Positions 1-5,053 of a stretch of DNA of 11,006 bases are shown piece after piece. The notes beneath the pieces are model-generated. The model made no database searches, was not told where the DNA came from, and saw only the letters and a list, made by a program, of their open reading frames with translations. Numbering within the stretch: the stretch's first letter is position 1; each line of letters begins with the position of its first letter. Source of the DNA: Pseudomonadota bacterium (GTDB taxonomy: Bacteria; Desulfobacterota; Desulfobaccia; Desulfobaccales; 0-14-0-80-60-11); assembly GCA_018897875.1 (NCBI GenBank), contig JAHIKF010000251.1, positions 1 through 11,006 of the forward strand. Direction: 5' to 3'. Made by a program: the position numbers and the translations under genes.

Positions 1-132
1 CACCTGCCCCGTTATCTGGCGGAATTTTGTTACCGCTTTAATCGACGCTTCTGGGAACCCCAAATGTTTAACCGGATGATCACTGCGTGTCTTAATGCTC
101 AAACCGTTACCTTTTCGGAGCTAAGGCAATAA
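1..132 (+). mobile_element. IS1595/ISXO2-type transposase, C-terminal end only
   Basis: An open frame runs in from the window edge and ends with TAA at 130-132, giving the last 43 residues of a protein. The peptide contains LPRYLAEFCYRFNRRFW, which matches my recollection of the C-terminal end of ISXO2-like (IS1595 family) DDE transposases, where a YLxEFxxRFNRR block follows the catalytic domain. The family call therefore rests on one short motif. The rest of the gene, including its catalytic residues, lies outside the window, so I cannot tell whether the element is intact. A hairpin (171-188) and a weak terminator-like hairpin follow. I could not identify the terminal inverted repeat of the element with confidence. 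Confidence 0.8.
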
Positions 133-204
133 GCGTATAAATAAATATGTAAGATGTTAAAGCCGTTACAATGAAATATTGATTTCATAGAACGGATTAG
201 CTAA

Positions 205-224
205 CGGAGTCAGCTCCGGCTTTT
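205..224 (+). terminator. Possible weak terminator after the transposase
   Basis: The sequence CGGAG-TCAG-CTCCG (205-218) forms a 5-bp GC-rich stem with a 4-nt loop, followed by GC and four T residues (221-224). It lies 73 nt after the transposase stop. The stem and the T tract are both short, so termination would be inefficient. A second hairpin, ATGAAAT-ATTG-ATTTCAT at 171-188, lies just upstream and has no T tract. Confidence 0.3.
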
Positions 225-260
225 GGGGTAATTCCCATCAGCAGGACGATCAAAGCCTGC

Positions 261-542
261 CTATCCGGTTTGTTGCCAATTCAGTGAATCGATGGCTGAT
301 TCGCTACCTGCCCTGATAAGAAACTTATCACCGAGCCAAAAACCTTCCATATTCAGAGCATAGCCAGCCCTCTTGGCCTGAATGATCCTGCCATTCCCGC
401 CGGTAACCTGGCGTTCCCCGATCACCGCCATCTGAAATCTTCCTCCCCACAGATGTGGGTGCCAGATAATAATATCAAAGCTGGCATTTTCCCGGGAAAG
501 GTGATAATTGTCGATCATGGCAAGCAAGCTGTTATCCCTCAT
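261..542 (-). CDS. Unrecognised small protein, possibly a remnant
   Basis: This is a minus-strand frame of 93 residues if read from the ATG at 542, which has a GGAAAGAG sequence just upstream. The same frame is open to a GTG at 674 (137 residues), but those extra residues are highly charged and proline-rich. A TATAAT box at 688-683 has no matching -35, and it would place a transcription start almost on that GTG. The peptide (for example FDIIIWHPHLWGG, then GYALNMEGFWLGDKFLIRAG) has a protein-like amino acid mixture, no signal peptide and no membrane segment. I do not recognise a family. It lies next to a transposase and non-coding repeats, so it could be a fragment of a larger gene broken by mobile elements. 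Confidence 0.35.
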   Translation of the reverse strand: MRDNSLLAMIDNYHLSRENASFDIIIWHPHLWGGRFQMAVIGERQVTGGNGRIIQAKRAGYALNMEGFWLGDKFLIRAGSESAIDSLNWQQTG

Positions 543-740
543 TTCTCTTTCCACCCCAATTTTTTTGCCAGGTGGCCCATTTTCACGCCAGGCGGGGGTA
601 TGTGCATGTGGCCTCCGCTTTTCCTCTGACTCATCATTATCGGGTGGTGCTGGCCTGGGGTCCTTAAGCTCCACAGCAGTGAATTATATAAATTTTCAGG
701 GCTTGGCATGCTCAGATTTTTAGAAAAATTACTCTTTCAG

Positions 741-758
741 TGATAGTTTGTGCTATCA
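741..758. repeat. Short inverted repeat TGATAG-N6-CTATCA
   Basis: A perfect 6-bp inverted repeat with a 6-nt spacer lies in non-coding DNA. It could be a small hairpin or a regulator site, but there is no nearby downstream gene to tie it to; the next plus-strand gene starts at 1,172. Confidence 0.3.
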
Positions 759-837
759 TGCTGCCCACGAGATAAGATGGCTATAAAAAGAGGAAGCTTT
801 CCGGGGTTAAACCCGAAAAGAGAGGTCGCTAAACCGG

Positions 838-876
838 TTTTTGATTGTGGTGGCTCGGGTTGCTGCATAATGTCGG
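838..876 (+). repeat. 39-nt imperfect repeat, copy 1
   Basis: Copy 1 of a pair; copy 2 is at 939-977. The copies are 28/39 identical and nine of the eleven differences are transitions. Both can form a 6-bp stem with an 8-nt loop; here GUGGUG pairs with UGCUGC, with several G-U wobbles. Read as protein, this copy gives FDCGGSGCCIMS in a short frame that ends at a TGA at 923-925. A structured RNA element and a decayed short cysteine-containing ORF are both possible. Confidence 0.5.
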
Positions 877-900
877 ATTATCAGATTGATATCAGGAGGT

Positions 901-930
901 GTAGGGCAAGGAAGTGAAACACATCCCGCC
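901..930. repeat. Degenerate REP-like intergenic repeat
   Basis: The 30-nt segment starts GTAGGGC and ends CATCCCGCC. It aligns at the same length with the cleaner unit at 10,727-10,756, sharing the GTAGGGC start, the GGAA/GAA middle and the GCATCCCGCC-like end. The left arm has decayed (GGCAAGGA instead of GGCGGGA), so the stem is weaker here. It lies between the two 39-nt repeats. It is probably one copy of a dispersed repeat family in this genome. Confidence 0.6.
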
Positions 931-938
931 TAAAATGT

Positions 939-977
939 TTTTTGACTGTGGCAACCAAAGCTGCCGCATAATTTCGG
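939..977 (+). repeat. 39-nt imperfect repeat, copy 2
   Basis: Copy 2 of the pair with 838-876, starting 101 nt after copy 1. Its stem is stronger: GUGGCA pairs with UGCCGC around the loop ACCAAAGC, with one G-U pair. Compared with copy 1, G-U and U-G pairs become G-C, C-G and A-U pairs, so pairing is kept although the sequence changes. Read as protein it gives FDCGNQSCRIIS in a frame that could start at GTG 914 or ATG 935 and that ends with TAG shortly after 1,020. I do not recognise such a peptide. Confidence 0.5.
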
Positions 978-1171
978 GAAATATTGTGTTACCATGGGCC
1001 ATGGTCCGAATTCTCCTGTCTGTTTGGTAGGTTAGGGCTAACCCATTCTAACAGATTCCCAGGAGTTTTCGGGCCCTTTTAATCAGTTAACCGGACAGAA
1101 CTGATCTATCTATAGACAACTAACCGTACCAACTATTTCTTAACATTATAATAAATTAAGGAGACATTCTT

Positions 1172-1945
1172 ATGAATTCCAAAAATATCACTTTAATATT
1201 AATATTATTATTAATGACGGGAATGTTACTGACTATTTCGAATGAAAGCCGGGCGGGTTTGTGGGCAGGAGTGCAGGCAGGACCAAACTTTGTTACCGAT
1301 ACTACTGTAAAATTAGATGCTAAATACGGTTATGGCTTAAAAGAGTTTAGAACAAACACATCATTATTAGGAGGTATAATTATCGGCTATGATTTTGTCA
1401 AAGAGGGTTATTTAGGGTACAAATGGCCAAACTGGATGAAGTATTTCTCTATGGCAATCGATTTGACCTATAATGACTTTTCTCAACCGCCACAAACAGC
1501 GCGATTACAAAGCCCTAAAGTTTTTTCACGGGGCAGCCCGCCTACAACTTATATTAATATTAACAACTCTGCGCACGGTTATATGCTTCAATTATCGTTG
1601 TTTTTTATCGCCAGATACGGCTTTTTCCCAAGTCCCGAATTACCCTTCGGACGATTGATTCCATATGTGGGAGGGGGGCCAGGGTTATTTTTCTCTATAG
1701 TGGAAACCTCCAGGAGTGAGAATTATGCTAAATCATCCGATTCTATTGAGCCGGGCCTCTTTGCCGAAGCCGGGGTCCGTTATATGCTGCATCCCAAGGT
1801 GTCGTTAGATGCAGCATTGCGCTATCGCTATACCTTCCCTTCCTATGACCGCGCGTATTACACCGATATAGGCTTCTTCAGAGGAGTTGGACGGATAGTC
1901 GTTGATCAGTTTAATGCTCTTTTTCGAGTGTGTTATCATTTTTAA
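1172..1945 (+). CDS. Secreted outer-membrane beta-barrel-like protein
   Basis: This encodes a 257-residue protein predicted to be exported. A signal peptide is visible: basic start MNSK, a long hydrophobic run (about residues 6-22), and a likely cleavage after SRA at residue 28. The mature part alternates aromatic and polar residues in strand-like blocks, has a glycine-rich hairpin (PYVGGGPG) near the middle, and ends RVCYHF with a terminal aromatic, as expected of an outer-membrane barrel recognised by the BAM machinery. Its length would suit an 8- to 10-stranded barrel of the OmpA/OMP_b-brl type. The ATG at 1,172 follows AAGGAGA (1,158-1,164) at good spacing. The gene uses many TTA, ATT and AAT codons and is more AT-rich than the genes to its right, suggesting a different origin. 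Its role is unknown. A PAP2 phosphatase gene follows 98 nt later on the same strand. Confidence 0.65.
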   Translation: MNSKNITLILILLLMTGMLLTISNESRAGLWAGVQAGPNFVTDTTVKLDAKYGYGLKEFRTNTSLLGGIIIGYDFVKEGYLGYKWPNWMKYFSMAIDLTYNDFSQPPQTARLQSPKVFSRGSPPTTYININNSAHGYMLQLSLFFIARYGFFPSPELPFGRLIPYVGGGPGLFFSIVETSRSENYAKSSDSIEPGLFAEAGVRYMLHPKVSLDAALRYRYTFPSYDRAYYTDIGFFRGVGRIVVDQFNALFRVCYHF

Positions 1946-2043
1946 CTTAACTATAGCGGGGAGTTTCAAGGGGAGAATAAAGCTAAGGTTCACCCAGACC
2001 ATATTTCGGGGCTCGCTCCCTGCTATGTCCCTTTGAGAGAAAA

Positions 2044-2865
2044 ATGTTTGCCATCCGATGCAAAAAGTTGTTGAGCCTGGCCCTGGTGCCAGGTGTGATG
2101 CAAATGATAATCGGATGCGGCACCCTTGCCAATGGCCGAGGTTGGGGGCAGGACGCCACTCTGTCTCCCGGTTGGGAGCGGGTGGGCAAGGCAGCCCTGA
2201 ATGCGGCCTTGGAGCCGGAGACCTGGGCACCGGTGGTCGGAGCCGCGCTTTTTCAGATAGGATCTCTCGATCGAAACCTTGGCAACTGGGCTTCGAAACG
2301 TACCCCAATATTTCAAAGCCAAAACAATGCCGATATTGCCAGCGAAGCCCTCCAAGCCACCTCAGAGGCAGCTTTCGTAATAACTGCGCTGGCCACCCCC
2401 AGCGGGGAAAAGTCCGGCGATTGGTTGTTGGCCAAAGCGAAAGGGTTCACCGTGGGAATCGCCGCAGTGGCTTTGACCGAGGGAACAACCGATTTGCTCA
2501 AATACACCACCAACCGAACCCGGCCCAACAACTCGGGTCATGACAGCTTTCCTTCGGGGCATGCCTCCAGAACCGTGGCTTGCAATACCCTGGCAACCCG
2601 CAATCTCCAATATTTAGAGATGCCCGATGCGGCCCGCACAGGCTTGAGAATGGGTTTTCTCGCCCTTTCGTTAACCACAGGATGGGCCCGGTTGGAGTCC
2701 AAAAAACACTTCCCTTCAGATGTCCTGGCAGGCATGGCATTAGGCCATTTTTTCGGGGCCTTCATCAACGATGCCTTTCTTGGCTTGGACAGCCCCAAGA
2801 ACTTCTTTTTCGCAGTGGAGCCCTCCAAAAAAGACATTTTCTGCAGTATGCGCTGGTTTTTTTAG
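2044..2865 (+). CDS. PAP2-family phosphatase, probable lipoprotein
   Basis: This is a 273-residue member of the PAP2 (type 2 phosphatidic acid phosphatase) superfamily, which removes phosphate from lipid phosphates or diphosphates such as undecaprenyl diphosphate, at the periplasmic face. All three signature blocks are present: K153-x6-R160-P161, PSGH at 170-173, and R216-x5-H222-x3-D226; H173 and H222 are the expected catalytic histidines. The N-terminus has a hydrophobic stretch followed by MIIGC, so C25 is a plausible lipoprotein cysteine. The protein lacks the five to six clear membrane helices of typical integral PAP2 enzymes. It ends in an aromatic-rich tail (FCSMRWFF) resembling a terminal beta-strand, which is unusual for a phosphatase. 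The ATG at 2,044 has only a weak GAGAG sequence upstream. Substrate and exact location cannot be read from the sequence. Confidence 0.85.
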   Translation: MFAIRCKKLLSLALVPGVMQMIIGCGTLANGRGWGQDATLSPGWERVGKAALNAALEPETWAPVVGAALFQIGSLDRNLGNWASKRTPIFQSQNNADIASEALQATSEAAFVITALATPSGEKSGDWLLAKAKGFTVGIAAVALTEGTTDLLKYTTNRTRPNNSGHDSFPSGHASRTVACNTLATRNLQYLEMPDAARTGLRMGFLALSLTTGWARLESKKHFPSDVLAGMALGHFFGAFINDAFLGLDSPKNFFFAVEPSKKDIFCSMRWFF

Positions 2866-3602
2866 ATTACAATTAATCTGCTTCTCTGTGGGTTCTTCTT
2901 GTCAAGCCTTTTGGTGTCTTGTGGTAGTTAAAGCTATCTCTCATCCATGAGCCCGAGATTAAGAAGCCATCCATTTGGCGTCGGCCTGCTGCCCCAATGT
3001 GAAGAAATTGGCTTAGGATTCAATCGGGTAAAAGTGTCAGGTACTGCTATTTATGCACCGTTCGTGTTGAAATAATAAATATTTGATAAGGGTATCTTAT
3101 CTTCACCTCATTGGGTCATCGACGTTTAATCTCTTGGCTTCGAGTCCTTCTCGGTCAGGCGTCGCGTCTGTGCTGGCCCCTTCCTCTCTTCCTTGCTAAG
3201 CTGGCCCCTGGACCATCTCTATCCTGACCGATTCTTTGGGGTCCGGCTCACCGGGTCCGATTGATACCTTTAATAAATCAAGAGAAAAGGGCAACTCCTG
3301 GATAAACTCCGTTCCATCTACACCCACCCTGCCCCCCGGCAAAAACCCCCCATCCCCGCCAGGTCGTTTTTCATGGCTGCGATCCGCATCGCCAGCCTTA
3401 CGCATCCGATTTCATGCGGGTATTCAGAGACTTACACCCGTGACCTCGCCGCTTTTCTCCGGCGCGATGCGGGACAACATGCGGCGCGACCCCGCCCATC
3501 CGGCACGGCCCCTGGGAAAAAACGCTAAAAAAGGGCCCAAAAGGAGCCAAAAATGCCGCAAAAATAGATGAAAAAATAGATTATAGGCGATCAGGGGTGG
3601 TT
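2866..3602. other. Intergenic region without a convincing gene
   Basis: I see no intact gene here. Small hairpins occur: AGATTA-CAAT-TAATCT (2,864-2,879), overlapping the phosphatase stop, and GATAAG-GGTAT-CTTATC (3,085-3,101); neither has a T tract. Frames at 3,236-3,571 (plus) and 3,196-3,405 (minus) are open but low in complexity, proline- or glycine-rich and without a ribosome binding site. The minus-strand frame includes a stretch (DGTEFIQELPFSLDLLKVSI) that looks more protein-like and could be a gene remnant. 3,510-3,590 is rich in A runs. If the gmk fragment at 3,603-3,679 is the old end of gmk, this region was once directly downstream of gmk. Confidence 0.5.
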
Positions 3603-3679
3603 TTACAGATACCGGGAGGCCAGATCGGGCCAGAGCTGAGAGGTGCGGCAGCGGGCCGCGCGACAATGGCCTGCAGCTG
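3603..3679 (-). pseudogene. Second copy of the gmk 3' end (fragment)
   Basis: On the minus strand this segment encodes RCRTSQLWPDLASRYL followed by TAA (3,603-3,605). The intact gmk at 8,068-8,679 ends RCRTSQLWPQLAPQFLSNNT. Positions 3,627-3,660 are identical to 8,104-8,137 over 34 nt; 3,661-3,679 matches 8,139-8,157 at 17 of 19 positions after a 1-nt gap. Left of the core, the tails are divergent but still homologous (LWPDLASRYL against LWPQLAPQFL). Similarity stops abruptly beyond about 3,679, and the 1-nt gap breaks the frame, so this is not a gene. Both copies have the same orientation. They flank the binding protein/kinase operon, as the two attachment sites of an element integrated at the gmk 3' end would. 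Confidence 0.8.
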
Positions 3680-3965
3680 CCACAAACGAGACCGTTGGCA
3701 TAGTGTGTGCAAAAGTATAAGATTAATTCTGAAAAACGTTGTGAACACAATCGTGGCGACCCACCAGTCGAAATCCCCTGGTTTTGGAGAGAAAGAGGCT
3801 CGGGCCCGGCAAAATCAATAGCCGAAGGGATTTAACCCAAAAAATTTATGCGATGATGCAATTATTGCGATGAGTAGTTAGAGGGTCATTAAGTTTCCCC
3901 AATTGGGGCATACCGCCTAAACTGCTCTGTCTTATTGGTTCTGCGCCGCCGTTGGGCCGGAACCC
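3680..3965. other. Upstream region of the binding protein/kinase operon
   Basis: This stretch has no gene. It must contain the promoter of the operon starting at 3,978, but I found no convincing -35/-10 pair: TTGCGA near 3,867 has only a poor -10 (ATTAAG) 17 nt later. Possible regulator sites are TTGTG-AA-CACAA (3,739-3,750) and the perfect 12-bp palindrome CCCCAATTGGGG (3,897-3,908), which lies 70 nt before the start codon. Confidence 0.4.
3897..3908. promoter_or_regulatory. Palindrome upstream of the sensor operon, possible operator
   Basis: CCCCAATTGGGG is a perfect 12-bp palindrome in the leader or promoter area of the operon. Its place suggests a repressor or activator site, but nothing in the window identifies the protein that binds it. 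It may be chance. Confidence 0.3.
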
Positions 3966-3970
3966 GGAGG
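3966..3970 (+). promoter_or_regulatory. Ribosome binding site that sets the GTG start
   Basis: GGAGG lies 7 nt before the GTG at 3,978 and 19 nt before the ATG at 3,990. The spacing favours GTG as the true start of the binding protein gene. Confidence 0.65.
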
Positions 3971-3977
3971 TGGATTC

Positions 3978-5051
3978 GTGGCGCCGTTTATGAAGACAAG
4001 GTTTTTTCCCTGGATGGCATTAATTTTCCTGCTTTTGAGCTTCCCGATCCTCCGGGCGGCTCCCTTGCCCGGGGCAGACTCCCCGGTGGCCGCGACCGAT
4101 CTGGCTCAGAAGCATTGGAAGATCCTGCATATCATGAGTTATCATTCCCCGTGGAAATGGACCGATGGACAGTTGGAAGGGTTTAAGGCCGCACTGCGGG
4201 GCCTGAACATCGAATACAAAGTCTTTCAACTGGATATGAAAAGAAAGACTGATGAAGCGTGGAAACAGGCCGTCAGCCGTGAAGCCCGGGAATTGATCGC
4301 GAGCTGGAAGCCTGATCTCGTTTATACCTCGGATGATTATGCCCAGAAATACGTGGCCATGCATTATCTCTATCAGAAATTGCCCTTTGTGTTCAGCGGG
4401 GTTAACGCCCATCCCGCGGTGTATGGATTTTTGGGCAGCGGTAATATCACCGGGGTTTTGGAAGAAGAGCATTTTGTCGAAACCATCAAATTATTACAGC
4501 AGATTGTGCCCACGGTGAAAAAAATCGCGGTAATTTATGACGATGATCCCACCTGGCCGCCCGTCCTGGCCAGAATGAAAAACAGCCTGCCTCAACTTCC
4601 GGGCATTGAGATCAACAGTTGGGATTTGATCCGCACCTTCGCCCAATTTAAGCAAAGGCTGGAAGAACTGCAAAAGGAGGCCGACGCCATAGGTTTTTTG
4701 GGGATCTTCGCCTTCAAAGACGAGCAGGGCAAAAATGTCTCTTATAAAACGGTAAGCCGCTGGGTGATGGATCACAGCACCTTGCCGGATTTCAGTTTTT
4801 GGGAAGACCGCATTTCCTATGGCACTCTTTGCGCCGTCAATGTCTCCGAATATGAGCAGGGCTATGCCGCCGGGGAGATAGCCCGCAGCATTCTCCTGGA
4901 AGGGCGGAGTCCGGGCAGCTATCCCATGAAACCGACGGTCAAAGGGGTTCCCATGGTCAACCTCTTACGGGCCAAGAAATTGGGGATCCAAATCAAAACC
5001 GGCATCTTGCTGTCAGTGACAGTGCGAGATGGCGTTAATAAAGATTTTTAA
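3978..5051 (+). CDS. ABC_sub_bind-type periplasmic substrate-binding protein
   Basis: This 357-residue exported protein resembles the ABC_sub_bind family (Pfam PF04392 type), two-lobed periplasmic proteins that bind a small ligand. A signal peptide is visible: MKTR, hydrophobic core about residues 11-25, likely cut near ILRAA (24-28). The mature protein begins with the family-like KILHIMSYHSPW. Lobe 1 has PDLVYTSDD (112-120) and PFVFSGVNAHP (136-146), then NITGVLEE (156-163). Lobe 2 begins VKKIAVIYDDD (180-190). VNVSEYEQGYAAGEIA (287-302) and a final NLLRAKKLGI (328-337) close the fold. GTG at 3,978 is chosen from its GGAGG; ATG 3,990 is the alternative. The stop lies 2 nt before the kinase start, so the two are co-transcribed and probably translationally coupled. 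With no permease or ATPase gene here, a sensing role with the kinase is more likely than transport. The ligand is unknown. Confidence 0.85.
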   Translation: MAPFMKTRFFPWMALIFLLLSFPILRAAPLPGADSPVAATDLAQKHWKILHIMSYHSPWKWTDGQLEGFKAALRGLNIEYKVFQLDMKRKTDEAWKQAVSREARELIASWKPDLVYTSDDYAQKYVAMHYLYQKLPFVFSGVNAHPAVYGFLGSGNITGVLEEEHFVETIKLLQQIVPTVKKIAVIYDDDPTWPPVLARMKNSLPQLPGIEINSWDLIRTFAQFKQRLEELQKEADAIGFLGIFAFKDEQGKNVSYKTVSRWVMDHSTLPDFSFWEDRISYGTLCAVNVSEYEQGYAAGEIARSILLEGRSPGSYPMKPTVKGVPMVNLLRAKKLGIQIKTGILLSVTVRDGVNKDF

Positions 5052-5053
5052 TT

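Noticed and set aside
785..870. Resemblance to a cyclic di-GMP-I riboswitch (GAAA loop followed by a GGTCGCTAAACC-like segment).
   Set aside because: Only short pieces resemble the consensus, the receptor helix segments do not line up, and no gene start follows at riboswitch distance.
3236..3571. 111-residue plus-strand frame in the large intergenic region.
   Set aside because: It is proline, serine, lysine and arginine rich, has no ribosome binding site and no motif; it is best explained as chance.
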